Source: JAAUTG01 sp964458705
GTDB taxonomy: Bacteria; Bacteroidota; Bacteroidia; Chitinophagales; Saprospiraceae
Assembly (NCBI GenBank): GCA_964458705.1
Contig: CAYWKD010000006.1
Coordinates: forward strand, 1-64,000
Direction: 5' to 3'
DNA: 64,000 bases
Below the pieces are notes generated by a model that worked only from the letters and a program-made list of their open reading frames with translations, was not told the origin of the DNA and made no database searches. This document shows positions 27,021 to 37,180 of the stretch, piece by piece (the first letter of the stretch is position 1; the number at the start of each line of letters is the position of its first letter). Position numbers and translations under genes: made by a program.

Positions 27021-27530
27021 CTAAAGTTCCAGTAGCCCTTCTGGCAGTTCCATCAGAAGCACTTTTTTCGCTTTGTCTATTTGCTGAATCAGCGCTTCGT
27101 GCAACGGAATCAAAACTTCTTTTTCTTTATAATCAACAATCGCCATTTCTTGTTGGGGATACTCTTCTATCGTCTTAATTGTTCCGATCACCCCTATTGC
27201 TATGTCTTCCAATTGATACCCCTTCAAGTAAGCAAATACTAAGTCTGCATCTATCACTTTTATCGAAACGTCCTCATCTCTTAAGAAAAGAGTGGCATTT
27301 GCCAGCAGCATAGCATCTTCTTTTCGAGTAATATCCTCTAATTTTACGATGGCAGCATTTCCTATTTTAAGCTGTTCAACAAAATAGGGCAACTGCTGCC
27401 CTTTTGTCTCAATAAAAATGACACTCGCCTTCAACGCGTCCTCCAAGTAGGCGCCCTCAATGCGTAGTCTAAGTTCTCCTTTGACTCCATGCGGCTTACC
27501 CGTTTTACCTATTTCTACTAAATTACTCAA
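27021..27530 (-). CDS. rimM: ribosome maturation factor RimM
   Basis: The 169-residue cytosolic protein begins VEIGKTGKPHGVKGELRLR, the RimM N-terminal motif, and has the PRC-barrel-like second half with D-Y-K-E-K-E-V-L-I-P-L. It assists maturation of the 30S subunit head and processing of 16S rRNA by binding uS19. The normal partners rpsP and trmD are not adjacent. It lies upstream of the double ddl on the same strand, with a 111-base gap. Confidence 0.92.
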   Translation of the reverse strand: MSNLVEIGKTGKPHGVKGELRLRIEGAYLEDALKASVIFIETKGQQLPYFVEQLKIGNAAIVKLEDITRKEDAMLLANATLFLRDEDVSIKVIDADLVFAYLKGYQLEDIAIGVIGTIKTIEEYPQQEMAIVDYKEKEVLIPLHEALIQQIDKAKKVLLMELPEGLLEL

Positions 27531-27575
27531 CTAGATATTCTTTAGCGTTTAAGCAAAAAAACTGCCCAATGAGTG

Positions 27576-27584
27576 GCAAAGTTA
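27576..27584 (-). promoter_or_regulatory. putative -7 promoter element of rimM
   Basis: The minus strand reads TAACTTTGC, a full match to TAnnTTTG plus C. It overlaps the oxyR stop codon and lies 46 bases upstream of the rimM start. A clear -33 TTG was not found. Confidence 0.45.
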
Positions 27585-28517
27585 AAAAGGCTTTACCATT
27601 CTTGTGTAGGTCAAGTCATTTTTTAAATGTGGATGAACAGCAGTTTTAATTCTAGCTATTAGATCATTCAGTATTCGCTTTTTGATAAAATTCTGATAGG
27701 TAACAATACCGATTTCACGAGTAGGAGCAGGTGAAGATAATTCATAAATACAATCAGTGTTGATACCCATGTTGCTAGATAGTGCCAGTCGAGGAAGTAG
27801 CGTAATGCCTTTGTTTAGCTTGACCATCTCAATTAACGAAAAAATAGTACCACAGTTATAGATTAGATTCCCATTGATTTTCTTTTGCTGCCTCAATTCA
27901 CATATTTTGCCTACTTGATTTCTCAGGCAGTGTCCTTCTTCCAAGAGCCATAATCGCTCTAAATCAATATCTGATACTTTATAGTCTGTATTTTTGTTTT
28001 TATCTCCACAATCATACAATAAAAAATCCTCCTGATAAAGTGGATACTCCACTAAATACTTATGTTCTAGGGGTGTAGAAACAATACCAATATCTATTTT
28101 ACCTTCGACAATGGCTTCAATGATACGTTCTGTTGTAATCTCGTGGACTTCAAAAGTAACCTTTGGATAAAATTTAGATAACTTATTCAAAATCAACGGA
28201 AAAAGATAAGGTGCAACCGTTGGAATGCAAGCAATACTCAAGTTTCCAGCTTCGTACTGCTTGATTTGGTTTACACCCTCATCTAATAGCTGAAATGCTC
28301 TATCAATACTTTTTAAATATTCAATAAGAACTGCTCCATTTGCCGTAACCGTTATGGGTTTGGTCTTTCGGTCAAAAAGTACAATACCCGTTTGTTGCTC
28401 AAACTTAGCAACTATTGAACTCAATGTAGATTGCGTAACAAAACAGACTTCCGCAGCTTTACTAAAGCTCCTCAACTGCGCTACTGCAAGAATATACTCT
28501 ATTTGACTCCTAGTCAT
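27582..28517 (-). CDS. oxyR: LysR-type peroxide sensor OxyR
   Basis: The chosen start (ATG at 28517, MTRSQIEYILAVAQLRSF) gives 311 residues, the standard OxyR length; a longer frame exists but lacks support. The N-terminal helix-turn-helix (about 1-60) is followed by the LysR effector domain. The redox pair is present as GHCLRNQ (C197) and KICEL (C206), nine residues apart as in OxyR C199/C208. Peroxide converts them to a disulfide that activates the protein. It is divergent from katG across a 233-base region, matching the known OxyR-KatG pairing. Confidence 0.92.
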   Translation of the reverse strand: MTRSQIEYILAVAQLRSFSKAAEVCFVTQSTLSSIVAKFEQQTGIVLFDRKTKPITVTANGAVLIEYLKSIDRAFQLLDEGVNQIKQYEAGNLSIACIPTVAPYLFPLILNKLSKFYPKVTFEVHEITTERIIEAIVEGKIDIGIVSTPLEHKYLVEYPLYQEDFLLYDCGDKNKNTDYKVSDIDLERLWLLEEGHCLRNQVGKICELRQQKKINGNLIYNCGTIFSLIEMVKLNKGITLLPRLALSSNMGINTDCIYELSSPAPTREIGIVTYQNFIKKRILNDLIARIKTAVHPHLKNDLTYTRMVKPF

Positions 28518-28750
28518 TGATTTTTTCAATAAATGTATAAAAATATTCGTTTTTATCAATGATCTTTATTTACTATTTTTGTTTAATACAATGACAAACA
28601 AGTTCTAACACAAAATCAAATGTACTTCATGTTTACAGTAAATCACTGATTATTAGTTTTTTAGCTATTTAAAATTTATTGCTTTAATAGCATAGATAGG
28701 ATAACAATCAAAAAAACTTGACTATTTAAAAATAATTAAAATTTCAATAT

Positions 28751-30940
28751 ATGAGTAATACAAATGGAAGTTCAAATGGTAAATGCCCTGTCATGCACGG
28801 AGGCATCACTTCCACAGAGAGTTCTGTAACCAGTTGGTGGCCAAAAACTCTAAATTTAGACATTTTGAGCCAACACGACACAAAAACCAATCCGCTAGGC
28901 GAAGACTTTAACTATCACGAAGAATTGAAAAAGCTAGATGTCGAAGCACTCAAACAAGACTTAAATGACTTAATGACCGACAGCCAAGATTGGTGGCCAG
29001 CAGACTGGGGGCACTATGGCGGTCTGATGATTCGAATGGCTTGGCACGTAGCTGGCACTTACAGAATCTCTGATGGTCGTGGTGGTGGCGGCACTGGCAG
29101 TCAACGTTTTGCACCCTTGAACTCGTGGCCAGACAATACTAATTTAGATAAAGCAAGAAGACTACTTTGGCCGATCAAGAAAAAATATGGTAATAAAGTA
29201 AGTTGGGCAGACTTAATGGTGCTAGCAGGTAATATTGCTTACGAAAGCATGGGATTGAAAACCTTTGGATTTGCTTTCGGAAGAGAGGATATTTGGCATC
29301 CAGAGAAAGACGTGTACTGGGGTGCTGAAAAAGAATGGTTAGCACCAAGTGATGAACGCTACGGCAATGTCGATAAACCTGAAACAATGGAAAATCCACT
29401 TGCTGCCGTTCAAATGGGCTTGATCTACGTGAATCCAGAGGGCGTAAACGGTAAGCCAGACCCTATGAAGACGGCTGCCCAAGTGCGGGAAACCTTCAAG
29501 CGTATGGCAATGAATGATGAAGAAACTGCCGCCTTGACTGCAGGCGGACACACGGTCGGAAAAACACACGGTAATGGCGACGCAACAGTTTTGAGCCCCG
29601 AACCAGAAGCAGCCAATGTGAAAGAACAAGGCTTAGGTTGGATGAATCCTCACAAATCAGGAAAAGGTCGCTACACCGTAACTAGTGGAATCGAAGGAGC
29701 ATGGACAACCCATCCAACCAAGTGGGATAATGGCTACTTTGAGATGCTATTCAACCACGATTGGGAGTTGCGTAAAAGTCCAGCGGGTGTTTGGCAGTGG
29801 GAGCCAGTAAGCATCAAAGAAGAATACATGCCAACAGATGTGGAAGACTTTTCTATTCGTCAAAAACCAATCATGACAGATGCCGATATGGCAATGAAAG
29901 TCGATCCAATTTATAAAGCCATTTGCGAGCGATTTGCAAACGATCATGAGTACTTCTCAGAAACATTTGCGCGTGCTTGGTTTAAATTGACACACCGTGA
30001 TATGGGACCTAAAGTGAGATATATAGGTCCAGATGTGCCAGAAGAAGATCTAATTTGGCAAGACCCTGTACCAGCAGGAAAGGCAGACTATGACGTAGAA
30101 GCAGTGAAAGCAAAAATCGCTGCCACAGGTCTTTCTATCGCTGATATGGTTACAACAGCTTGGGATAGTGCACGTACATTCAGAGGTTCTGACATGAGAG
30201 GTGGTGCAAATGGTTCGCGCATCAGATTAGCACCCCAAAAAGACTGGAAAGGCAACGAGCCTAAGCGACTAGCAAGAGTATTATCCGTGCTTGAACCCAT
30301 TGCGACTCACTTTGGTATTAGCGTAGCAGATACAATCGTTCTAGCTGGAAATGTAGGTGTGGAAAAAGCAGCTAAGGATGCTGGATTCGACATTATAGTA
30401 CCTTTTGCTCCTGGCAGAGGGGATGCAACCGATGAAATGACAGATGCCGAATCATTTGCACCGCTTGAGCCAATCGCAGACGGCTACCGCAACTGGTTGA
30501 AAAAAGATTATGCTGTAGAGCCAGAGGAGCTGTTGCTAGATCGCACTCAATTGATGGGTTTAACAGCTCCAGAAATGACTGTACTGATAGGTGGAATGCG
30601 CGTCATGGGAGCAAACTACGGCGGCGCAAAACACGGTGTTTTTACAGATAATGAAGGGGCATTGACAAATGATTTCTTTGTGAATTTGACCGATATGTCC
30701 AATACGTGGAAGCCCTCTAGTGAGAACCTATATGAAATTCGTGATCGCAAATCAGGAGCGTTGAAGTGGACAGCTACTAGAGTAGATTTGGTCTTTGGGT
30801 CGAATTCCATATTGCGTGCTTACGCAGAAGTTTATGCTCAAGACGATAGCAAGGAGAAGTTTGTAAATGACTTCGTAGCTGCTTGGACTAAAGTGATGAA
30901 TGCAGACCGCTTTGACTTAGATGAGAGTTATAATCACTAA
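28751..30940 (+). CDS. katG: catalase-peroxidase KatG
   Basis: The 729-residue heme enzyme breaks down hydrogen peroxide and also acts as a peroxidase. The distal site R95-W98-H99 is in MIRMAWHVAGTYR, and the proximal heme ligand H267 is in TAGGHTVGKTHG. The Met-Tyr-Trp crosslink partners are seen as W98, Y226 and M252. Both the active N-terminal domain and the inactive C-terminal duplicate (from about 440) are complete. No signal peptide, so cytosolic. It is divergent from oxyR, which probably controls it. A terminator follows at 30967. Confidence 0.97.
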   Translation: MSNTNGSSNGKCPVMHGGITSTESSVTSWWPKTLNLDILSQHDTKTNPLGEDFNYHEELKKLDVEALKQDLNDLMTDSQDWWPADWGHYGGLMIRMAWHVAGTYRISDGRGGGGTGSQRFAPLNSWPDNTNLDKARRLLWPIKKKYGNKVSWADLMVLAGNIAYESMGLKTFGFAFGREDIWHPEKDVYWGAEKEWLAPSDERYGNVDKPETMENPLAAVQMGLIYVNPEGVNGKPDPMKTAAQVRETFKRMAMNDEETAALTAGGHTVGKTHGNGDATVLSPEPEAANVKEQGLGWMNPHKSGKGRYTVTSGIEGAWTTHPTKWDNGYFEMLFNHDWELRKSPAGVWQWEPVSIKEEYMPTDVEDFSIRQKPIMTDADMAMKVDPIYKAICERFANDHEYFSETFARAWFKLTHRDMGPKVRYIGPDVPEEDLIWQDPVPAGKADYDVEAVKAKIAATGLSIADMVTTAWDSARTFRGSDMRGGANGSRIRLAPQKDWKGNEPKRLARVLSVLEPIATHFGISVADTIVLAGNVGVEKAAKDAGFDIIVPFAPGRGDATDEMTDAESFAPLEPIADGYRNWLKKDYAVEPEELLLDRTQLMGLTAPEMTVLIGGMRVMGANYGGAKHGVFTDNEGALTNDFFVNLTDMSNTWKPSSENLYEIRDRKSGALKWTATRVDLVFGSNSILRAYAEVYAQDDSKEKFVNDFVAAWTKVMNADRFDLDESYNH

Positions 30941-30966
30941 CGTTAACGATTAAAATAAATATAAAG

Positions 30967-31000
30967 AATGGCAAGTGCTTTTTTGTACTTGTCATTTTTT
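30967..31000 (+). terminator. intrinsic terminator of katG
   Basis: AATGGCAAGT (30967-30976) pairs with ACTTGTCATT (30987-30996) with one G-U pair, followed by a run of six T residues. It lies 27 bases after the katG stop. The remainder of the 302-base gap to gcvP holds only a possible promoter element at 31151 and a weak hairpin near 31192-31220; no glycine riboswitch is evident. Confidence 0.8.
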
Positions 31001-31150
31001 GTATTCCAATCTTGGATGCATCTCTGTTGACCTTAGACTTTAGCTGGCTGTGCCATTGACCTCATCGTAGTATCCGTATTTAAAATCGAAATGACAAAAT
31101 TTCTACATAGCCGATGACCTTTGCAGCTCTTCCATTGTTGGAAAGTGCAT

Positions 31151-31158
31151 TACTTTTG
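31151..31158 (+). promoter_or_regulatory. putative -7 promoter element of gcvP
   Basis: TACTTTTG matches TAnnTTTG and lies 85 bases before the gcvP start. The -33 spacing is not ideal (TTG at 31135-31137 leaves only 13 bases). Confidence 0.35.
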
Positions 31159-31242
31159 TGAATTAATTTTAATTGAAGTTCTAACCGATAGGAAAAGAAG
31201 TGTACAAAGCTTCTCTTTTTATACAATGCAACAATAGAATAA

Positions 31243-34125
31243 ATGAGTAATATGAAATTTCACGATCAGTTTATTGATCGTCATATTGGACCTAATAAAG
31301 AGGAATTAGCAAATATGCTATCTACTATTGGGGTAAATTCTTTGGCACAATTAATTGATGAAACGGTTCCCGCCAACATCAGAATGGAAAAAGAATTAGC
31401 ATTACCAGAGGCTCTGTCAGAATATGAGTATTTAAGCGAATTAAAACAAACAGCAAGCCTAAATGAGTCGTTTAAGTCTTACATCGGAATGGGCTACAAT
31501 GGCACAATTACACCTTCTGTAATCCTGCGTAATATCTTCCACAATCCAGGTTGGTACACACAATATACGCCTTACCAAGCTGAAATTGCACAAGGGCGAT
31601 TAGAAGCCTTATTGAATTTTCAGACGATGGTGAGCGATTTAACCGGAATGCCCATTTCAAATGCTTCCCTGCTAGACGAAGGGACAGCCGCTGCTGAGGC
31701 TATGGCGATGTTCTTCGCTCAAAAAAATAAACGCAACAAGGGTCAAGTCATCAACGAGTTTTTTGTGTCTGCCGAGGTCTTGCCACAAACTCTTGATGTT
31801 GTATTGACAAGAGCTAAACCACTAGACATCAAAGTAGTAGTAGGCGATTGGAAGGAATACACCATCCATGAAAAAACATTCGGTGTATTGCTTCAATATC
31901 CGGGAAGAACAGGAGCTATTGAGGATATTCGCCCTTTCGTAGAGAAATTGAATGCCAATAATGTTTATGTGACGGTTGCAGCAGATATTTTGAGTTTGGC
32001 ACTATTGACACCTCCAGGTGAGTGGGGTGCAGATGCTGTAATTGGAAACACTCAACGATTTGGCGTTCCCATGGGTTACGGCGGTCCTCATGCTGCTTTT
32101 TTTGCCACTAAAGAGGATTTTAAAAGGATTCTTCCAGGAAGAATTATTGGTGTCTCTGTGGATTCACAAGGAAATCCAGCTATGCGAATGGCGCTGCAAA
32201 CTAGAGAACAACATATTAGAAGAGAAAAAGCAACTTCCAATATCTGTACAGCACAGGCGCTATTGGCAGTAATGGCGGGTATGTATGCAGTATGGCATGG
32301 AGCAAAAGGGATTCGTGCGATTGCAAAAAGGGTGAATCTAGCAGCAAGAACGTTAGAAGGAGCTTTAGCCGCACTTGGCTATAAACAAGTTAATGATTAC
32401 TACTTCGACACATTAACGATTGGTACAAATGACATCACACAGGAAAGCATTAAAACGGCGGCATTAAAAGCAAATATTAATTTGTACTACACAGAAGAAA
32501 CAGTACAAGTAACGCTAGATGAAACAGTTACACAAAAGGATTTAGACGAAGTTATTAGTGTTTTTGCTACTGCTTTAGGTAAAACAACAGAGGATGCAAA
32601 ATCAAACTACTCCATTCCTGAAAGTCGTATTCCAGAAGCACTACAACGCCAATCAGATTATTTGACTCATCCTGTGTTCAATGATTACCACACAGAATCT
32701 AAGATGATGCGCTACATCAAGCGATTGGAAAATAAAGACTTGTCATTGATGCACTCCATGATTCCACTAGGTTCATGCACGATGAAATTGAACGCTGCCA
32801 CTCAGTTGATCCCAGTTACTTGGACTGAATTTTCCAACGTACATCCTTTTGTACCACTAAACCAAGTGAGAGGTTATGCCAAAATTCTGCAAGAACTGAC
32901 AGACTACCTTTGCGAAATAACAGGCTTCACTGCTTGCTCTCTACAGCCTAATTCTGGAGCGCAAGGTGAGTACGCTGGACTTTTGACTATTCGCGCTTAT
33001 CATGAATCGAGAGGGGAGGCACATCGAAATATTGCTTTAATTCCAGATTCTGCACACGGCACGAATCCTGCAAGTGCTGTGATGGCTGGCATGAAGGTGG
33101 TCGTTGTGAAGTGTGATGAGCAAGGAGATATTGACTTCTCCGATCTAAAGGCAAAAGCTGAAAAGTATGCTGATGACTTAGCGGCTTTAATGATAACTTA
33201 TCCTTCCACACACGGCGTTTTTGAAACAGAAATTAAAGAAATTTGCAATTTGGTTCACCAAAACGGTGGAAAAGTTTATATGGACGGCGCCAACATGAAC
33301 GCTCAGGTTGGCTTAACCAGTCCAGGCATCATTGGAGCGGATGTTTGCCACTTAAATCTGCACAAGACCTTTAGTATTCCTCATGGCGGAGGCGGTCCGG
33401 GCGTTGGTCCAATTTGCTGTAACGATAGCCTCGCTCCATTCTTACCCAAACATCCAATCATAGAAACAGGAGGTAAAGCAGGAATTCATGCAGTTTCGGC
33501 TGCACCCTTTGGTAGTGCAAGCATTTGTTTGATTTCCTATGCTTACATCAAAATGTTGGGAAAGAAAGGCGTAACGGCTGCAACTGAATATGCCATTCTG
33601 AATGCTAATTACATTCGAGCAAGGCTTCAAGATCACTATAATGTTCTTTTCACAGGAAAGAATGGACATTCTGCTCACGAATTGATTATTGATTTAAGAC
33701 CATTCAAATCAGTAGCAAGTGCAGAAGATGTAGCAAAACGCTTGATTGATTATGGGTTTCATGCACCTACCTTGAGCTGGCCAGTGGCAGGAACAATTAT
33801 GATAGAACCGACGGAAAGTGAGAGCAAAGGTGAACTAGATCGCTTTTGTGATGCAATGATTGCCATTCGAAAGGAATTAGATGAAATCGCTTTAGGTGTT
33901 TTTGATGCAACAAATAATGTGCTTCAAAATGCACCTCACACGGCTGAAATGGTAACATCCGACGGCTGGAATTATCCTTACAGTCGCAAAAAAGCAGCTT
34001 ATCCATTGCCTTATTTGCGAGAAGGCTACAAATTCTGGGCTTCCGTAGGTAGAGTCAACAGTGCAGCAGGTGATCGCAACTTGGTGTGTACTTGCCCTCC
34101 AATTGAGGAATATGCAGAACAGTAA
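31243..34125 (+). CDS. gcvP: glycine dehydrogenase (decarboxylating), P-protein
   Basis: The 960-residue PLP enzyme decarboxylates glycine and transfers the aminomethyl group to the lipoyl H-protein of the glycine cleavage system. It is the single-chain form with both halves: the N-terminal half begins FIDRHIGPNKEEL, and the C-terminal half carries the PLP lysine K708 in NLHKTFSIPHGGGGPG. The length agrees with the family (950-960). gcvT and gcvH are not nearby. It is monocistronic with a hairpin right after the stop. Confidence 0.97.
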   Translation: MSNMKFHDQFIDRHIGPNKEELANMLSTIGVNSLAQLIDETVPANIRMEKELALPEALSEYEYLSELKQTASLNESFKSYIGMGYNGTITPSVILRNIFHNPGWYTQYTPYQAEIAQGRLEALLNFQTMVSDLTGMPISNASLLDEGTAAAEAMAMFFAQKNKRNKGQVINEFFVSAEVLPQTLDVVLTRAKPLDIKVVVGDWKEYTIHEKTFGVLLQYPGRTGAIEDIRPFVEKLNANNVYVTVAADILSLALLTPPGEWGADAVIGNTQRFGVPMGYGGPHAAFFATKEDFKRILPGRIIGVSVDSQGNPAMRMALQTREQHIRREKATSNICTAQALLAVMAGMYAVWHGAKGIRAIAKRVNLAARTLEGALAALGYKQVNDYYFDTLTIGTNDITQESIKTAALKANINLYYTEETVQVTLDETVTQKDLDEVISVFATALGKTTEDAKSNYSIPESRIPEALQRQSDYLTHPVFNDYHTESKMMRYIKRLENKDLSLMHSMIPLGSCTMKLNAATQLIPVTWTEFSNVHPFVPLNQVRGYAKILQELTDYLCEITGFTACSLQPNSGAQGEYAGLLTIRAYHESRGEAHRNIALIPDSAHGTNPASAVMAGMKVVVVKCDEQGDIDFSDLKAKAEKYADDLAALMITYPSTHGVFETEIKEICNLVHQNGGKVYMDGANMNAQVGLTSPGIIGADVCHLNLHKTFSIPHGGGGPGVGPICCNDSLAPFLPKHPIIETGGKAGIHAVSAAPFGSASICLISYAYIKMLGKKGVTAATEYAILNANYIRARLQDHYNVLFTGKNGHSAHELIIDLRPFKSVASAEDVAKRLIDYGFHAPTLSWPVAGTIMIEPTESESKGELDRFCDAMIAIRKELDEIALGVFDATNNVLQNAPHTAEMVTSDGWNYPYSRKKAAYPLPYLREGYKFWASVGRVNSAAGDRNLVCTCPPIEEYAEQ

Positions 34126-34131
34126 ATTAAT

Positions 34132-34167
34132 AAGGCATTGGATTTCTTCCAAGAAATTCAATGCCTT
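34132..34167 (+). terminator. long hairpin after gcvP
   Basis: A 17-bp stem with one G-U pair (arm 34132-34148, AAGGCATTGGATTTCTT) around a CC turn begins seven bases after the gcvP stop. There is no T-run after it. It is a terminator or a 3'-protecting hairpin. The rest of the 362-base gap to mutL has a possible promoter at 34260 and otherwise nothing recognised. Confidence 0.6.
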
Positions 34168-34259
34168 GCATACTAGCATTTATAAAAACGTATCATAGCT
34201 ACTCATTGCAGCCTAAAAAATGCTAAACATACGTGATATATCCCACCTACCGCCACAAC

Positions 34260-34268
34260 TACTTTTGC
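34260..34268 (+). promoter_or_regulatory. putative -7 promoter element upstream of mutL
   Basis: TACTTTTGC matches TAnnTTTG plus C, 219 bases upstream of the mutL start; -33 is unclear. If used, mutL has a long leader. Confidence 0.3.
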
Positions 34269-34487
34269 AAAATAGCTGTTCTTAAATAATCGTATGAACA
34301 ATTAATTCATTCACTTCCAATATGGCACTTCATTGTAAGTAAGTGAAAAGTCAAACCTAAGACTAATATATTTGTTGGAAATCAGTTGTTGTAACTAAGA
34401 TTTACCATTATACTGGATGAATTCAAGCGGCAATATAAGGCATATAGAAAATTGTGAATAAATACTTAATTAAACTCAACATAGAAA

Positions 34488-36380
34488 ATGGCTGATGTGA
34501 TTCAGCTACTTCCTGACGCTATCGCGAATCAAATCGCTGCTGGAGAGGTCATTCAACGACCTGCCTCTGTGGTAAAAGAATTGCTTGAAAATGCAGTAGA
34601 TGCAGGAAGTACAAATATCAAATTAATTGTAAAGGATGCAGGCAAAACACTTATTCAAATAGTGGATAACGGTTGTGGTATGTCCGAAACTGATGCAAGA
34701 ATGAGTTTTGAAAGACATGCGACTTCTAAGATAAAAGTTGCGCAAGATTTATTTGAACTAAGGACTATGGGCTTTCGTGGCGAGGCTTTGGCTTCTATTG
34801 CTTCCATTGCTCAGGTAGAACTACGCACTCGACAGCAGAAGAACGAACTGGGTACTCGCATCAGTATAGAAGGCTCGCAACTCAAAGTTCAAGAGCCCTG
34901 TCAGTGCGTTGCTGGCACAAATATTGCAGTCAAAAATCTATTCTTTAATGTTCCAGCTCGCCGAAATTTCTTAAAAACGAATACTGTTGAGATGCGCCAT
35001 ATTACAGACGAATTTCAGCGAGTTGCTTTGGCACATCCTGACATCTTTTTTACGCTACAGCACAATGGTTCAGAGGTGTTTCATCTTCCTAGCACAAATC
35101 TCAGGCAGCGCATCGTCAATATTTTAGGACAAAATAGCAACAAAAAACTAGTTCCTGTAAGCGAGGAAACCGACTTGATAAAAATAAGCGGTTTTGTAGG
35201 CAAACCCGATTACGCTAAGAAAACAAGAGGCGAGCAGTATTTTTTTGTTAATAGCCGTTTTATCAAAAGTGGGTGGCTTAATCATGCCATCATTACTGCC
35301 TATGAAGATTTACTGCCTCAAAATACTTATCCGCTCTACGTCATTTTTATTGATATTGATCCTGCACATATTGATATCAATGTGCATCCTACCAAGCAGG
35401 AAATCAAATTTGATGACGACAAGATGATGTATAATTATCTAAAAGTGAGTGTTCGCCACGCTTTAGGACAGTATAGCGTAACACCAAGTTTAGATTTTGA
35501 GCAAGAGGCGTTTCTGAATACTACGACGCAGCCTCAAGGTGTATGGATGCCTGGGTCTAATTCGTCTAATCCTTCCGCTTCTACTGCTCGTCATGCTGAC
35601 CAAAATACTTCTTCTTCGAGTATTCCATTTGAGTCCAACGAAGACATAAGGCGACAACGCAACAATATTGAAAATTGGGAAACCATCTACGAAGGATTAG
35701 ACATTTTTGGGAAGGAAGACAACGAGCAAAGCACCACTGAGACCATAACTTTTAAGAGCAAGATTTCAAGTGATGCCAATGAGTTGGATGATGATTCCAA
35801 AAGTTTTTCCAATCAACAAAAGCAACCCTACCAGATACATAATCGTTATATTATTAATCAGGTTAAATCTGGATTTTGGGTGATTGACCAACAAGCAGCA
35901 CATGAGCGTATTTTGTATGAAAAATATTGGGGGATAATAGAAACGGATAATCCTACTACGCAGCGAAAACTTTTTCCACAAACTGTTCATCTTACACCCG
36001 CTGATGCAATTTTACTAAAAGACATTTTACCTCAAGTTATACGACTAGGTTTTGATATTGAAACCTTCGGAGGGGATTCTTTTATTATACATGGTGTTCC
36101 TGCTGATCTACCAGAGGGAATGAAAGAGCAAGAAGTAATAGAGAAACTCATTACACAATACCAGGAAAACCTCGAACTAGATTTAGGACTCAAAGAAAAT
36201 ATAGCTCGCTCCCTAGCCTTGAGTGCATCCATAAAAAGAGGAACTAAACTGAACTTCGAAGAAATGGAAGTACTGATAGATAAACTTTTTGCCTGTGCTA
36301 TGCCTTTTAAAAGCCCAACTGGTAAGAAATGTTTTATTACTTTTGAATTAGATGATTTAGATAAGCAATTTATGGAGTAA
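34488..36380 (+). CDS. mutL: DNA mismatch repair protein MutL
   Basis: The 630-residue protein has the GHKL ATPase motifs ENAVDAGST, DNGCGM, ATSKI and GFRGEALASIAS in the first 110 residues, an S5-like domain to about 330, a Ser/Asn-rich linker (about 350-440) and a C-terminal dimerisation domain. MutL links MutS mismatch recognition to strand excision. In the C-terminus the endonuclease motif reads DQQAAHERILYE (family pattern DQHA-x2-E-x4-E), and the position of the usual C-P-H-G-R-P reads SPTGKKC, so nicking activity is uncertain. First of a plus-strand series with two rhomboid genes. Confidence 0.95.
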   Translation: MADVIQLLPDAIANQIAAGEVIQRPASVVKELLENAVDAGSTNIKLIVKDAGKTLIQIVDNGCGMSETDARMSFERHATSKIKVAQDLFELRTMGFRGEALASIASIAQVELRTRQQKNELGTRISIEGSQLKVQEPCQCVAGTNIAVKNLFFNVPARRNFLKTNTVEMRHITDEFQRVALAHPDIFFTLQHNGSEVFHLPSTNLRQRIVNILGQNSNKKLVPVSEETDLIKISGFVGKPDYAKKTRGEQYFFVNSRFIKSGWLNHAIITAYEDLLPQNTYPLYVIFIDIDPAHIDINVHPTKQEIKFDDDKMMYNYLKVSVRHALGQYSVTPSLDFEQEAFLNTTTQPQGVWMPGSNSSNPSASTARHADQNTSSSSIPFESNEDIRRQRNNIENWETIYEGLDIFGKEDNEQSTTETITFKSKISSDANELDDDSKSFSNQQKQPYQIHNRYIINQVKSGFWVIDQQAAHERILYEKYWGIIETDNPTTQRKLFPQTVHLTPADAILLKDILPQVIRLGFDIETFGGDSFIIHGVPADLPEGMKEQEVIEKLITQYQENLELDLGLKENIARSLALSASIKRGTKLNFEEMEVLIDKLFACAMPFKSPTGKKCFITFELDDLDKQFME

Positions 36381-36502
36381 AAAAGATTTTTTTTTACTGC
36401 TAGTTTATTTTTGTCTGACAGCCAATAAAAAAGATAAACTGCCAAAAACACAGTAAGTGCTAATTACTGACCTTTTTTTAGACTTCAAACGAATATTGTG
36501 CT

Positions 36503-37108
36503 ATGCTTAAAATGACCGATGTTGTTAAGAATTTATTGATTATAAATGTTATTGTTTTCGTCCTTACGCAGTTTCTATTTCCCAATTTAATAAGGGTACT
36601 AGCTCTATATTATCCTGCTTCTCCTTACTTTAAGCCCTTTCAAATTATTACACATTTCTTTACTCACGCAGGCTTGGGACATATTTTTTTTAACATGTTT
36701 GGCTTGGTTATGTTTGGCTCTGCAGTTGAATCCTTTTTTGGAGCTAAAAAATTTCTAATCTACTACATCGTTTGTGCATTAGGCGCGGCAGCCACTCAAT
36801 TGATGATGATGTACACAGGAGTAGAAAATGTAAATGGCTTGATGGTTGGTGCTTCTGGTGCTATCTATGGTTTACTGGTAGCTTTTAGAATGAAATTTCC
36901 CAATGCAGAACTCATGCTCATTTTTCTACCTATTCCAATAAAGGCGAAGTATTTTATTCCAGGATTAATCTTACTTGATTTATTTCTTGGAATCAGCAAC
37001 TTTTCAAGTGATCCTATCGCCCATTTTGCACACTTAGGTGGAGCACTATTTGGCTTCTTGCTAATTTTGCTTTGGCAGAATAATGATACAAGCCAACGAT
37101 GGAACTAA
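36503..37108 (+). CDS. rhomboid intramembrane serine protease 1
   Basis: The 201-residue protein has about six membrane segments. Catalytic motifs are present: HFFTHAGLGHIFFNMFGL in segment 2, the nucleophile Ser in GASGAIYGLL (GxSG), and the His of HFAHLGGALFGF. It cleaves substrates within the inner membrane. It is followed 72 bases later by a second rhomboid gene on the same strand. Confidence 0.92.
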   Translation: MLKMTDVVKNLLIINVIVFVLTQFLFPNLIRVLALYYPASPYFKPFQIITHFFTHAGLGHIFFNMFGLVMFGSAVESFFGAKKFLIYYIVCALGAAATQLMMMYTGVENVNGLMVGASGAIYGLLVAFRMKFPNAELMLIFLPIPIKAKYFIPGLILLDLFLGISNFSSDPIAHFAHLGGALFGFLLILLWQNNDTSQRWN

Positions 37109-37180
37109 ACAAATAAATAAACCGCTACATCTGTTTTGATGTTAATGATAACAATAAAACGATATTAAAAGCAATACAGG

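Noticed and set aside
28574..28581. TATTTTTG element in the oxyR-katG region
   Set aside because: It is about 170 bases before katG with no -33 box, so it is probably chance in AT-rich DNA.
31192..31220. Hairpin GAAAAGAAG ... CTTCTCTTTT just before gcvP
   Set aside because: Pairing is imperfect and the loop is unremarkable; no glycine riboswitch sequence was found, so an attenuator claim is not supported.
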